From contig NC_021191.1 in NCBI RefSeq assembly GCF_000389965.1, forward strand, positions 7,379,501-7,443,500: 64,000 nt of DNA, written 5' to 3'. Source of the DNA: Actinoplanes sp. N902-109. Lineage in GTDB: Bacteria; Actinomycetota; Actinomycetes; Mycobacteriales; Micromonosporaceae. Below the pieces are notes generated by a model, which made no database searches, was not told the origin of the DNA, and worked only from the letters and a program-made list of their open reading frames with translations. Below, one piece after another: positions 27,801 to 35,555 of this stretch. Within the stretch, counting starts at the first letter, position 1. Each line of letters opens with the position of its first letter. Made by a program: the position numbers and the translations under genes.

Positions 27801-28081
27801 CGCCGCTCTACCGCTGGGCCGGCAACCTCTTCCAGGTCTTCGCCCTGATCGGCATGTACCCGGTCTCGCAGAAGAAGCGCACCGGATATCAGCGCAGCTA
27901 CTGGATGCGGTGCAGCAAGCGCACCGGCGGCTGGTACTACGAGCGGATGACCCTCAAGGACCATCTGTACCAGGCGCAGGTGCTCTTCAAGCAGTACATC
28001 GGCTGGTTCGACCGCTATCAGACAGTGACGTCCGCAGCCCATGTCTACAAGGAGACCCGCACCTACGAGTGGGAACGCTAG
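21866..28081 (+). CDS. Secreted RHS/YD-repeat protein with a variable C-terminal domain (polymorphic-toxin type)
   Basis: A 2071-residue exported protein. A long signal peptide lies near residues 18-50. An actinomycete N-terminal module of about 300 residues follows, then a DNRLRE-like domain (residues about 310-500) and Fn3-like segments (500-800). Repeats of the YDxxGR type run from about 1000 to 1890. The RHS-associated core ends with GARLYNPATGRFLQVDP and KADLDG at residue 1941. The final 130 residues are unrelated to RHS and rich in Tyr, Trp, Lys and Arg, with a hydrophobic stretch WAGNLFQVFALIGMYPV; I see no known nuclease or ADP-ribosylase motif. In this architecture the tip is normally a toxin enclosed by the RHS shell. 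TATTGT ends nine bases before ATG, a likely near-leaderless promoter. Confidence 0.88.
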   Translation: MNGEPLRHHRKPRWMLPSRRHLLLTGGLTVALVAQSAAVVATPATAAPAPARPAAQPKAPPLEGTDEAAALSTARSSGRDVRIADRTTETTEYIAHPDGQVTATVSAAPVRTRAADGRWVPVDLTLQAAADGSVHPVAGAVRTTFSGARPTGGDLASVGTGAERLALSWPGTLPAPVLDGNRATYPDVAPGVDLVVTATRTGFEQFVVVRTRAAADRLPRLDLALTGSGLATAEADRAGGMTLRDKSGRRTGSIPAPLMWDAQRTAGSDRPARNRTVAVDRGAGKSGHGHVTLGLRPDRAWLTDPATTFPVTIDPQINALTTGFDTTVREDSTTDLSTTTDLQLGQFAGAPAVAARSFVQWPVSELAGKQVTSATVNFWSTWASSCTPASWEIWTTGAASSATRWDSQPGWLTKEATSTQTKGFSTACDDGWVAIDGTSFFQRAATAGQPTAAMGVRATDETTTAGGKLFRSGNADDTAQVPYAVVTYNSYPSVGTRSTVPASACATGSGRPKINSATPTLAAAVTDPEGSAVSAEFEWYAATGTNKIGSAVTATAASGSTLRTTVPAGVLAGGQNYRWRVRGNDGTATSDWSSFCEFSVDTTIGSAPVVSSTIYPENDWGGEAGTAADFTFDANGITDAAAYEYSLDVQPVNKVVNTTAPGAPATVRITPSTGGWHVVFARTRDAAGNVSELRSYPFKVGSAAVTAPVSGDAIGAKTVIAGEASSSYTSVTYQWRRAGSDTWTEIPAAHVTYAAGGGAVTWPLAVSGGAVPKVNWDMAATLAAVETDGVPREGPVQLRGSFNGAGSDPVKLIFDPDRAAADTTDVGPGSVNLITGNYAISETDVAIAGLAVTRTVNSRKPLGKDPLFGPGWVSGTVAEGGDVPFTKLTVAGSLAQATLPDDTSVGFTRTTSSGTKWESQVGAEQFTLTANSAGTVYTIVDESGTTVTFTRTSTDPAGVYTPATVASAGSGTTTTYSWQKATLGTTDVMRPTRILAPTADGVTCTTLIRGCKALVFTYATTTTATGRAESGWGDYAGRVAKVSYTAWDPDLTTPGMRTVDVAKYTYDDTGRLRAEWDPRLDYTDTAGSHSLRTTYIYDTNGIIASMTPPGQEPWQFTYTTLPTDPGAGRLAKVSRSSAPLGMNTQTVVYQVPVSGTGAPYDLSTGQTRRWGQTEQPTDATAVFSADQVPTGDQPTGVQPDSYERATISYLSANGRVTNVAQPGGYVTTTWYDSFGNVVRALDSGNRARALGASATDSPEAEAQLAAALSETSVYSADGQVVLETFGPEHDVTLPVTGTTVRGREHTRFTYDEGAPASDTPYNLVTRERTSVSYVKAGQTVDDDVRTTTTGYDWTLREPTSSTIDPGGLNLVSRTRYDTAGRVTATTTAAGGSSDTTPATKVNVYYTNAANATYTECGNHAEWAGQLCRSQPGGAAQGTPALLTTTTTYDLYGAVRVATERSGTTVQRTTTTTYDGVGRVSVQGVTAATGKAQDRRRSVYDPATGQLLRTQTLNTAGTVTSEIVRTYDTLGRLVTYRDADGVTSTYTYDLAGRPATANDGKATRTFGYDGANERRGLLTSVDDSQAGRFTAGYDANGSVVSETLPGGLAVTTTVNETGTPAKRSYERPGCGQATCGVYFDAAGFSVHEQQRWGTTTFGSGVYDYDAAGRMTFATATTGGSCTSRKYRFDQSSNRTGLTTYNPATGGACQTTTAAGSRTWTYDNADRVTGGYVYDALGRTTTVPAADSATTSATATTVSYHVNDMVSTVTQNGRTTDYTLDGNRVRSWTDNVSGTAVKATNHYSGDADSPSWTQETSTAYTRVVGGVAGVSGIFTSATNAIDWQITNLHGDVVATVRGAGPGLSATYTYDEYGRSSGTAPARYGYVGGAQRAEDRPGGLLLMGARLYNPATGRFLQVDPVIGGSCNEYEYSCGDPIGKADLDGCLLKCSPSSRNKSWYYIGEDRRNTWGSWKKVYDRFYNSPLYRWAGNLFQVFALIGMYPVSQKKRTGYQRSYWMRCSKRTGGWYYERMTLKDHLYQAQVLFKQYIGWFDRYQTVTSAAHVYKETRTYEWER

Positions 28082-28085
28082 GCAC

Positions 28086-28517
28086 GTGAGCATGACGTCC
28101 GTGATCCGGTCACCCGAACGGCCGTACCGGGCCGGCCTCGCCCTCGTCGCCGGCGTCGCGTTCCTGACGCACGCCGCGGCGGCGGACGGCCTGTTCGACA
28201 CGGTGCTCAACGGGTTGACCGGGGTCGCGGGCGTCGTGCTCGCCTGGCGGGTGTACGCGACCGGGGTCGTACTGACCCCGGTCGCGGTCCGGGACATCCG
28301 GGTCCTCCGGCGGCCCAGCTGGCCCACGAGCGAGATAGCGGACGTCACCTACGGCCGGCCGGGTGGTCTGTGGGGCGGGCAGTGCCTGATGCTGACCTTG
28401 CGCGACGGCGCTGTCGTGCCGCTGCTCGGGTCCCGCGTCTACGCCCACTTCCCGATCGCCGCGCACCCCCGCTGGCTGGCCGCGACGGCTGCCACCCTGC
28501 GGGACGTGATCCGCTGA
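28086..28517 (+). CDS. Small membrane protein with PH-like domain; candidate immunity protein
   Basis: A 143-residue protein starting five bases after the RHS gene (GTG 28086; ATG 28092 is possible). Two hydrophobic segments (about residues 14-30 and 38-54) form a hairpin. They are followed by a compact beta-rich domain (SEIADVTYGRP, CLMLTLRDGAVVPLLGS) that resembles bacterial PH domains (bPH_6 type). Its place directly behind an RHS tip is where an immunity gene is expected, and membrane location would suit a toxin acting at the membrane. Many unrelated actinomycete proteins share this layout, so the immunity role is inference only. Confidence 0.55.
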   Translation: MSMTSVIRSPERPYRAGLALVAGVAFLTHAAAADGLFDTVLNGLTGVAGVVLAWRVYATGVVLTPVAVRDIRVLRRPSWPTSEIADVTYGRPGGLWGGQCLMLTLRDGAVVPLLGSRVYAHFPIAAHPRWLAATAATLRDVIR

Positions 28518-28523
28518 CCAGCG

Positions 28524-29384
28524 CTAGCTCGCCCAGTCGAACGACATGCCCAACCGGTCGGCCAGTGCCGCGTTGAACGGCCGGAAATACTCCGTCAGCT
28601 CGGCCCGGACGTCCGGATCCATGCCCCGGCTCGGCCGGTCGTTGAAGACGTCGTACGCCGGCAGGTCGTGGCGGGGCAGACCGATGAAGTCGAGGATCCC
28701 GGCATAGGTGCGGGCGGGTTCCCGGTAGAACGTCTCGCTCGGCACGAACAGCAGCTGCGAACGGTCGAACCGGTCGAGCCAGGGTTCGAGGTGCTCCAGG
28801 TAACGCCCGCGGGCCCGGTAGGAATACCAGTCGTGGGCGGTGGAGAACTCCCCGGCCGTACGGCTCTCCTCGGCCGCCAGCGCCGCCGCGAAGCTCAACG
28901 GTTCGACACCTTCGCCGCGGCGCTCCTTCCAGTGCGAGTACGCGCGCTCCACCGGGTCGCGCAGCAGCACGATCATCCGGGCCTGGGGCATCAGCTCCGC
29001 GACCCGGCCGGCCGCCAGCGGGTGGAACATGTAGAGGGGGGCTGCCTCGCCCGCCTTGCAGGGACCGCCGTGCTTGCGTTCCAGGGCAGCCCGCTGCCGC
29101 TGAGTCGGGAAGTGCGAGCGGTACCAAGCCTCTCCCCGCGCGAAGTTGTCCTCGAAGTAGTGCGAGGTCTTCGTGTTCCACGCCGGGAACAGCCGGGGCA
29201 CCAGCGGATGCTGGATCAGGTAGCGCCACAGTGAGGTGGTGCCACCGCGTTTCGTACCGATGATCAGGAAGTCGGGCAGCGGCCGCTGATCGGCGGTGTT
29301 CTCGCCGTAGCGGACCAGCAGCTCGCGTACCTGCTCGCGCGGCGCCCGCGGCACCAGCCCCTTGATCTTGTCGATCGCCGTCAT
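28524..29384 (-). CDS. PAPS-dependent sulfotransferase
   Basis: A 286-residue cytosolic enzyme that should transfer sulfate from PAPS. The 5'-phosphosulfate loop is IIGTKRGGTTSLWRYL near residue 41, and the 3'-phosphate site is MIVLLRDPVERAYSHW near 137, with the usual spacing. It is the last gene of the polysaccharide cluster and overlaps the flippase stop by 4 bases. Because it is coupled to flippase and glycosyltransferase genes, the acceptor is probably the repeat unit of the exported glycan. A lipid or small-molecule acceptor is possible. Confidence 0.85.
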   Translation of the reverse strand: MTAIDKIKGLVPRAPREQVRELLVRYGENTADQRPLPDFLIIGTKRGGTTSLWRYLIQHPLVPRLFPAWNTKTSHYFEDNFARGEAWYRSHFPTQRQRAALERKHGGPCKAGEAAPLYMFHPLAAGRVAELMPQARMIVLLRDPVERAYSHWKERRGEGVEPLSFAAALAAEESRTAGEFSTAHDWYSYRARGRYLEHLEPWLDRFDRSQLLFVPSETFYREPARTYAGILDFIGLPRHDLPAYDVFNDRPSRGMDPDVRAELTEYFRPFNAALADRLGMSFDWAS

Positions 29385-30859
29385 GCCAGCACCTTTCGTC
29401 GAGCAGTGACCAGCAGGCCGCGCACCCTGCGGTCGATCAGCGACAGACCCGCACCGAGCACGAACACCCCGATCGCCACGAGCAGACCGACCGGCCCGCG
29501 ACCGGCGGCCAGGGTGCCGATCCCGGCCGCGACGCCGGTTGCGGCCGTCGCGGCGACGACCGACAACCCGAAGGTACGGCCGAAGAGTGGCTCCCCCAGC
29601 GCCCGCCGGGCCAGCACCGCGGCCAGCACGTTCTCGCAGACGATGCCCAGCGCCCAGGCCACGGCGGCACCGAGCGCACCGAAGGCCGGGATCAGCACCA
29701 GGCCACTCAGCACGTTGAGCACCAGCCCAGCCGCCGCAGCGCGCAGATGACCGGCGCTGTTGCCGCTCATCAGCAGCACCGTCTGCACGAGACCGACCCC
29801 GATGTTGACCAGCATCGCCCCGGCCAGCACGGCCATCGCGGCGGCACCACCGGCGAACTCGGCACCGAACAGGGCCAGGAACGCCGGCGCGAAGACGGCG
29901 AGCAGCAGATAGACCGGTACGGACAGCAGCACGATGACCACGGAAGCCCGCCGGTAGATCGCCGCCGCGGTGCCGGTCTGCCCCGCCCCCAGCAGAGCCG
30001 ACAACTGCGGCGCGAACGCCACCCGCAGACCCTGCATGATGAGCAGCCCGGCCAGCGCGAACCGGCCGACCGCCGCGAACACGCCCGCCTCGCCGGCACC
30101 GGCAAGCGCCGAGGTGAGCAGCACACCGACCCACATGCTGCCGGCGTCGATCGCGGTGGAGACCGCCCGGGGCAGTGCGAACCCCCAGAACTCGCGGCGG
30201 TCCCGGGCATCCGGGCGGAGCCTGGCACCGCGGCGCAGACCCAGCGGGCCGGCACAGAGCACCGCCGCCACGATGCCGGAGATCAGCAACGGGAACAGCC
30301 AGCCGGCGAACCCGGCCACCACCGAGCCACCCAGAGCCACCGCGGCACCGATCACCAGCGGCCGGGCGATCGGCACCCCGACGAGTTGCAGCCCCACGTA
30401 GGCGCTCACCGGCCGGGTGGCTCGTACGGCCGCGAGCAGCACCGTCGCCGCGACGAAGACCGGCACGCCGACCAGCGCGAGCCGGACCAGCGTGACGTCA
30501 CCGGCCCCCCGCATCAGCACCCCGGCCAGCCAGGGCGCAGCGATCCACCCGGCCACCGCAACGAGTGTGGCGGCACCGACCGTGGGCAGGAAGGCCAACG
30601 GCAGCAGGGCCGCCTGGTCCCGTCCGCTCTGCCGGCGCCGGGGCAGCGCCCACATCAGCCCGGTGTCGGCACCCAGGCAGCACAGCGGCCCGAGGATGCT
30701 GACCAGCCCGACGGCGCTGAACAAGGCACCGGAGTCGGCCGGTCCGAAGGTGCGCACGATCACCGTGGTCAGGACGAAGCCGAACGCCCCGTTGACCGCC
30801 GCACCGGCCAGCCCGATCATCCCGTTGCGGGTGCTCCGGCGTACCTCTGTCGCGGTCAT
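29381..30859 (-). CDS. Polysaccharide flippase (Wzx/MOP superfamily)
   Basis: A 492-residue integral membrane protein with about 12-14 hydrophobic segments. It opens with the MOP-type RNGMIGLAGAAVNGAFGFVLTTVIVRTFGPADSG pattern (split here: RNGMIGLAGAA and RTFGPADSG). It should move lipid-linked glycan units across the membrane. The start overlaps the stop of the GT2 gene by one base, and its own stop overlaps the sulfotransferase start. Direct coupling of flippase and sulfotransferase suggests modification before or during export. Confidence 0.82.
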   Translation of the reverse strand: MTATEVRRSTRNGMIGLAGAAVNGAFGFVLTTVIVRTFGPADSGALFSAVGLVSILGPLCCLGADTGLMWALPRRRQSGRDQAALLPLAFLPTVGAATLVAVAGWIAAPWLAGVLMRGAGDVTLVRLALVGVPVFVAATVLLAAVRATRPVSAYVGLQLVGVPIARPLVIGAAVALGGSVVAGFAGWLFPLLISGIVAAVLCAGPLGLRRGARLRPDARDRREFWGFALPRAVSTAIDAGSMWVGVLLTSALAGAGEAGVFAAVGRFALAGLLIMQGLRVAFAPQLSALLGAGQTGTAAAIYRRASVVIVLLSVPVYLLLAVFAPAFLALFGAEFAGGAAAMAVLAGAMLVNIGVGLVQTVLLMSGNSAGHLRAAAAGLVLNVLSGLVLIPAFGALGAAVAWALGIVCENVLAAVLARRALGEPLFGRTFGLSVVAATAATGVAAGIGTLAAGRGPVGLLVAIGVFVLGAGLSLIDRRVRGLLVTARRKVLA

Positions 30860-31773
30860 CAGATGCCCTTGCCGCGTTTCTGCGCCATCCGCAACGCCCG
30901 CTCCCCGGTCATCAACCCCATGATCACGGGTACGGTGACCAGCACCCGTTTCTCCCGGGGATTCAGCCGCAGCACCGCGGCAAGCTCCTTGATGGCCTCC
31001 GTCCGGCGGTGCCCCGAGGCCAGCGCGAACGCGATCTGCCCGCGCAGCCGGGCCATGCCCTCGCGGCTCTGGGCCAGCTCGGGGTGCTTCTCGATGAGAT
31101 AGCGCTGAGCCTCGACGATCATGGCCCACCGGCCGAAGTAGAACGAACCGCCGTGCCAGTCGACGATCACGAGCGCCTCCCGCACGATGGCGATCGGCGT
31201 CTGCGCGGCCACCCGCAGCAGCCACTCGTAGTCCTCGCTGTAACCGCCGGGGATGCCCTCGTCGACCTCGCCGGCCGCGGCCCAGATCGACCGGCGCACC
31301 AGCATCGTGCTGGAGTGCACCTCCATGATCCGGTCGGCCAGGAAGTCGCCGAGGTAGACGAAGTCGCGGTCGAGCACCCGGTCCTTGTCGATGCCAGGGC
31401 CGCGCAACCGCAGCCCGCAGCTGACCGCCCCGATCTCCGGGTGGGCCAGCAGCGCGACCTGCCGGCTCAGCTTGGCCGGCAGCCAGATGTCGTCGTCGTC
31501 GCAGAAGGCCAGCAGCTCGCCGGTGGCCGCGTCGACCCCGCTGTTGCGCCCGCCCGGCAGCCCCTGGGTGCGGGTGTTCGAGATCAGCTTGAGCGCCCGG
31601 TTGGGGCCGACCGGCACGACGAGATCGCGCACCGGCACGTGGTCGTAGACGACGATGCACTCGACCCGGCCGGGATAGTCCTGGTTGAGGATGCTCGCGA
31701 CGGCTCGTTCGAGCAGACCGGGGCGGTCGCGGGTGGCGACCACGACGGTGACGTCCGGCGGCCGGTTATGCAC
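30859..31773 (-). CDS. Glycosyltransferase family 2
   Basis: A 304-residue inverting glycosyltransferase with a GT-A fold. It begins VTVVVATRDRPGLLERAVAS. The nucleotide-sugar and metal site is FCDDDDIWLP near residue 92, preceded by GLPGGRNSGV. A later segment GGYSEDYEWLLR carries the ED of the usual base region. The C-terminal 60 residues are Lys/Arg-rich and could associate with the membrane. It overlaps the chain-length gene by 8 bases. The sugar added cannot be predicted. Confidence 0.88.
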   Translation of the reverse strand: MHNRPPDVTVVVATRDRPGLLERAVASILNQDYPGRVECIVVYDHVPVRDLVVPVGPNRALKLISNTRTQGLPGGRNSGVDAATGELLAFCDDDDIWLPAKLSRQVALLAHPEIGAVSCGLRLRGPGIDKDRVLDRDFVYLGDFLADRIMEVHSSTMLVRRSIWAAAGEVDEGIPGGYSEDYEWLLRVAAQTPIAIVREALVIVDWHGGSFYFGRWAMIVEAQRYLIEKHPELAQSREGMARLRGQIAFALASGHRRTEAIKELAAVLRLNPREKRVLVTVPVIMGLMTGERALRMAQKRGKGI

Positions 31774-33433
31774 CCTTGCCTCCGGTCACCACGAAACCGA
31801 CCGTCTGGGCCCCGGCCGAGCGCAGCCGGTCCACGAGCCGGCCCAGGTCGGTGGCACGGGTGCGGTCCCGGGCCACCACCAGCACGGCCACGCCGGACTG
31901 CGCCGCGCGCACCCCGCGCTCGTCGGTGTCCGAGGCCGGGGCGTCCACCACGATCACACCGGCGCTCGGCTCCTCGCCGAGCGTGCACAGCCGGACCACG
32001 CCGCCGCCGATCAGCACGACCAGGGGCGACCGGTTGTCCCCGGCCGCCGCCGGGGACATCGGGGCCACCTGCGCGACCGGCGGCACCGGCGCGGTGACCG
32101 CGGGACCGGGCTTGGCCGCCTCGATGATCATCGTCGCCTCCGGGTCCTGGGTCTTCACCGCGGCGGCGGGCATCGCCTGCATCCCGGCCCCGTACATCCG
32201 GGTGGTCCCGGGGTGCGGCGGGTTCACCGAGGCCCGGGCCGTTCCGTTGATCACCGGCTTGGCCGCCGGGGTGATCGTGCGCGGGCGCGGCGGGGTGCGC
32301 TTCTGCGCGGCGAACAGGATGCCCTTCAGCTCCTCCTGGGTCTCCACCGGCGCGGCGAGCGTGATGTCGCGGCCCGCCTCGGCCAGCGCGACGGCCACGT
32401 TGCCGGTCACCATCGAGCGGCCCTCGTCGGCCCGGCTGGAGATCACCACGAGGTGCTGGTCGGGGTGGCCGTCGATCCACTTCAGCAGCGCCAGCGACAC
32501 GAACCGGGCGTCGGCCGCGGCGGCGTCCTCGTGGCTGCGCCCGGCCGCGCGTACCGTGCCGATCGCGGGCAGGCCGATCAGCTCGGCCGCCTGCTCCCCG
32601 GACCGGATCCGCCGGTCCAGCGCCTCCCGGCCGTGCGCGCCCACCATGCCCAGCAGCAGACCGCCGAGCAGCGCGGCCGCGACGAACAGCGGGGCGCCGT
32701 CATGGCTGGACGGGATCGGCGCGCGGGCCGCGGCGGTGATCGAACCCGGGCTCAGATCGGCCGACGCCACCTTGGCCCGCGCGTTGGCGAGCTGGGCGAT
32801 CTGGTCGTTGAGCGCGCTCACCTGGTTGAGCTCGGCCTGGGTGCGCGGCGACATGGACTCCAGGCTGGACGAGCCGGAGGGCAACCCCTTCTGCGCGGCC
32901 TGGCGCTGTGAGGTCACCGACTTGATCGTGTTGTCGTAGGAGAGCATCAGCGCGGCCCGCTGCTGCTTGTAGATCTCCTCACGGACCTTCAGGTACGTCT
33001 CGGACGCCGTGTTCGCACCGGTGATCGCGTCGTTCTCGGTGTCGTCCGCGTACGAGAACCGGAGCACCTGACCACCGGTGGGCACCTCGGTGGTCAGCGC
33101 CTCCCGGACGTCATCGGGGTCGCGGTGCAGGGTCTTGGCGGTCGAGTCGATGACCTCGTTGCCGAGCGCGATGCCGTTCTCGGCGGTCATGTTGATGGCT
33201 TTGTCGGCGCCGCTGGACGGCGTGGTGAACGGGTCGGTGACCACCGGGCGCAGCACCACGACGGCGGTGGCCGTGTAGGTGGCCGGGAACAGCAGCAGGT
33301 ACGCGAGCACACCGAGGGTGAGGATGCCCGCCGTCACCGCGACGATCCGCCAGCGTTGCAACGGGATTCGCACGACGTCGGCGAAGCCGACGACCCGCTG
33401 TCGGCTGCCGGCCACGGAATCAGTCACATCCAT
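31766..33433 (-). CDS. Wzz-type chain-length protein with a degenerate BY-kinase domain
   Basis: A 555-residue membrane protein. The first helix (residues 29-50) and second helix (about 246-266) flank a periplasmic-type Wzz domain. The cytoplasmic C-terminal part aligns with bacterial tyrosine-kinase domains but lacks key residues. Where Walker A should read GEGKS or GEGKT it has SSRADEGRSMVTGN (Lys replaced by Arg), and Walker A' reads ITLAAP without aspartate. A Walker B-like VIVVDAPASD remains near residue 480, and there is no C-terminal tyrosine cluster. A proline-rich insertion (about 375-450) separates the halves. It is probably a regulatory or structural co-polymerase rather than a kinase. 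Confidence 0.78.
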   Translation of the reverse strand: MDVTDSVAGSRQRVVGFADVVRIPLQRWRIVAVTAGILTLGVLAYLLLFPATYTATAVVVLRPVVTDPFTTPSSGADKAINMTAENGIALGNEVIDSTAKTLHRDPDDVREALTTEVPTGGQVLRFSYADDTENDAITGANTASETYLKVREEIYKQQRAALMLSYDNTIKSVTSQRQAAQKGLPSGSSSLESMSPRTQAELNQVSALNDQIAQLANARAKVASADLSPGSITAAARAPIPSSHDGAPLFVAAALLGGLLLGMVGAHGREALDRRIRSGEQAAELIGLPAIGTVRAAGRSHEDAAAADARFVSLALLKWIDGHPDQHLVVISSRADEGRSMVTGNVAVALAEAGRDITLAAPVETQEELKGILFAAQKRTPPRPRTITPAAKPVINGTARASVNPPHPGTTRMYGAGMQAMPAAAVKTQDPEATMIIEAAKPGPAVTAPVPPVAQVAPMSPAAAGDNRSPLVVLIGGGVVRLCTLGEEPSAGVIVVDAPASDTDERGVRAAQSGVAVLVVARDRTRATDLGRLVDRLRSAGAQTVGFVVTGGKGA

Positions 33434-33462
33434 CTTTCGTCTCTCTCTGTGGTACCTGCGAG

Positions 33463-33491
33463 GTCCGGTGCCCGCGCGACGAGCACCGGAC
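33463..33491 (-). terminator. Hairpin after the first propeller gene
   Basis: A 9-bp perfect stem, GTCCGGTGC paired with GCACCGGAC, around an 11-base loop. It starts six bases past the stop of the gene at 33497, before the chain-length gene. It has no U-tract, so it may reduce read-through or protect the mRNA 3' end rather than stop transcription fully. Confidence 0.5.
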
Positions 33492-33496
33492 GTGAG

Positions 33497-35437
33497 TCAG
33501 TTGGTCGCGAAGAACAGCGTCGGGTTGCTCCAGTTCAGTGCTGTGGTCCGGGGTGCCACCACGGTGGCGGTGGAACCGGTGACGGCGGTGGCACCGGTCG
33601 GGTCGAACGCCACGGAGCGCAGCGAGCCGTCCGTCGAGCCATAGACGATGCTGCCGTTGACCCAGGTCATCCCGCGGACGGTGCGCCAGTCCAGGCCCGT
33701 GGTGGGTACCGACATCGCGGTGTCGCCGACGACAGCACTGTCCGGCGTGAGATAGCGATAGTAGAGCGCGTCACCCGTCGCGGTCGTGTAGTACATCCGG
33801 CCGCCGAGGAAGAACGCCCCGGTCATGTCACCGGCCTTGTACCAGCTGTTGTAGCCGCTGCCGACCCACGGCGCGCTGATCGTGCCGCCGCTGAGCGTCG
33901 AAACGTTGAGCACGTTGCCGGTCGTCGCCCAGTACAGCTTGTTCGACAGCGCGAAAGCGGCCCCGGCCGAGGTGAGCTGCGGCTGGCTGACGGCGGTCGC
34001 GAGCCCGATGGTCGTACCGCTGAACGGCACCTTCTTGACCGAGCCGTTGCCGTTGCCGAGGTAGAGGTAACCGCCGGCGGCCTGCGGCGCGTCGGCCGCC
34101 GCGACGACGCGCCCACCGGCGGTCGGCAGGTAGCCCATCCGGCCGTGGTACTCGCCACCGAGACCGTCCGAGTCCTGACCGACGAACAGCCCGGACGGGC
34201 CCTTCCATAACTCCCACACGGCCGGACCCCACTCGACCCCGCCGGGCGGCAGCTGGCTGCCCGGCGACCGGCCCGGGTTCCACGCCAGCGGCCGGCCGTT
34301 CTGCGCGTCCAGGGCGGCCAGGCCGTAACGGTCCACGCCACCGTCGCCCTTGGCGTCGAGGCCGTTGGCGTTGTTCTGCCAGCGGAAGTGACCGCCGACG
34401 TACACCACGTTGTCCGCGACCTCCACCGCGGTGACCGAGTCCCGGCCGGTCTTGTCGACCCAGGTCTCCTGGACGTTCGTCCCGCGGTCGGCGGTCTCGA
34501 AACGAGCCGTCGCGTCGCAGTACGCATAGCCGTCGGTCTGACCGCCGTTGGCGACGAGGACGAAGTACTTCCCGTCGTCGGAGAAGTCGACATCCTGCAC
34601 GTAGAAAGGAAATGCGTCGCTCGCACAGCCGGCCACGTAACGGTCGGTGCTCCAGTTGGCCACGACCGGCGTCCCGGAGGTGTCGATCATGACCACCTGG
34701 TTGCGGGTGACGTCGTTGACGGTGGTGAAGTTGCCGACCGCCACGACGGTCCGGCCGTCCGGCGCCACCGACAGCCCCCACACCAGCTCGGCGGAGTTCG
34801 GGTAGGGCCGGGCGCCGCTCGCGTTGACCGCGAACGTCGCGTCGATCGCGCCGGTGGTCGCGTCGAGCCGGGCGAGCAGCGAATGCGCGGTGCCGTTGAC
34901 GTAGTGGAACGCACCGGCCAGATAGAGATAGTTGCCCTGCACGATTGCCCGGCGCACGGTCCCGCCGTCGCCGCGGCCCACCCAGCCGGTGATCGTGGCA
35001 CCGGTGACCGGGTCCAGCTCGACCAGGTTCTTGCGCGCGACCCCGTTGACCGTGCCGAAGGCGCCCCCGACGATGAGCTTGTTGTCCGGGCTCACCGCGA
35101 GGGTCTGCACCGTGCCGTCGAGCACAGGCTGGAACCCGGTCTGCACGGCACCGGTGGTCACGTTGTACGCGATGAGGTTGGCGGCGGGCGTCCAGCCGGT
35201 CGCGCCAGCCGCCTTGACACCCGAGAAAGCGCCACCGGCGTACACGATGTCGCCGATCTGCGCGAAGGCCCGCATGCTGCCGTCCTGCGCATGCGGGGTG
35301 GTGTCCGCCGGGTTCGCCGTCACGAGGGTCGCCGAAGCGGTGGGCGGGACATACCCGGCGCTCGCCGGAAGAGCGGTCAGCGCGACCATCAGGCTCGCCG
35401 CCACGCCCGGCACCAGCACCCTGCTTCTTCGGGACAC
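33497..35437 (-). CDS. Secreted beta-propeller (delta-60/DUF5122-like) protein, copy 1
   Basis: A 646-residue exported protein. I place the start at GTG 35437, giving VSRRSRVLVPGVAASLMVAL as a signal peptide cleaved near LPASA; AGGAGG lies just upstream. An earlier ATG in another frame is a distractor. The mature part has repeats such as LIVGGAFGTVNGVARKNL and LYLAGAFHYVNGTAHSLL that match delta-60 (DUF5122) propeller blades. The second half has PQQ-like blades with YGSTDGSLRSVAF near the C terminus. It is a tandem paralogue, equal in length, of the gene at 35556. Its place inside the polysaccharide cluster suggests a secreted glycan-binding or assembly factor; the function is unknown. Confidence 0.8.
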   Translation of the reverse strand: MSRRSRVLVPGVAASLMVALTALPASAGYVPPTASATLVTANPADTTPHAQDGSMRAFAQIGDIVYAGGAFSGVKAAGATGWTPAANLIAYNVTTGAVQTGFQPVLDGTVQTLAVSPDNKLIVGGAFGTVNGVARKNLVELDPVTGATITGWVGRGDGGTVRRAIVQGNYLYLAGAFHYVNGTAHSLLARLDATTGAIDATFAVNASGARPYPNSAELVWGLSVAPDGRTVVAVGNFTTVNDVTRNQVVMIDTSGTPVVANWSTDRYVAGCASDAFPFYVQDVDFSDDGKYFVLVANGGQTDGYAYCDATARFETADRGTNVQETWVDKTGRDSVTAVEVADNVVYVGGHFRWQNNANGLDAKGDGGVDRYGLAALDAQNGRPLAWNPGRSPGSQLPPGGVEWGPAVWELWKGPSGLFVGQDSDGLGGEYHGRMGYLPTAGGRVVAAADAPQAAGGYLYLGNGNGSVKKVPFSGTTIGLATAVSQPQLTSAGAAFALSNKLYWATTGNVLNVSTLSGGTISAPWVGSGYNSWYKAGDMTGAFFLGGRMYYTTATGDALYYRYLTPDSAVVGDTAMSVPTTGLDWRTVRGMTWVNGSIVYGSTDGSLRSVAFDPTGATAVTGSTATVVAPRTTALNWSNPTLFFATN

Positions 35438-35482
35438 ACATCCTCCTGCGTCATCGCTGTCTCTCGGTCGGTACCTGCCGCG

Positions 35483-35518
35483 CGGGGTCCGGCCGGCGTT
35501 CCCGCCGTCCGGACCCCG
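35483..35518 (-). terminator. Hairpin between the two propeller genes
   Basis: A 16-bp stem with one mismatch (arms 35483-35498 and 35503-35518, tetraloop TTCC) that begins about 38 bases after the stop of copy 2. It occupies the same place as the hairpin after copy 1 and both are followed by a GTACCTGC-like sequence, so it belongs to the duplicated unit. Confidence 0.6.
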
Positions 35519-35555
35519 TTGGTTCAGCTGCCGTGCGCCGGCTGGCGGCTCGGCG

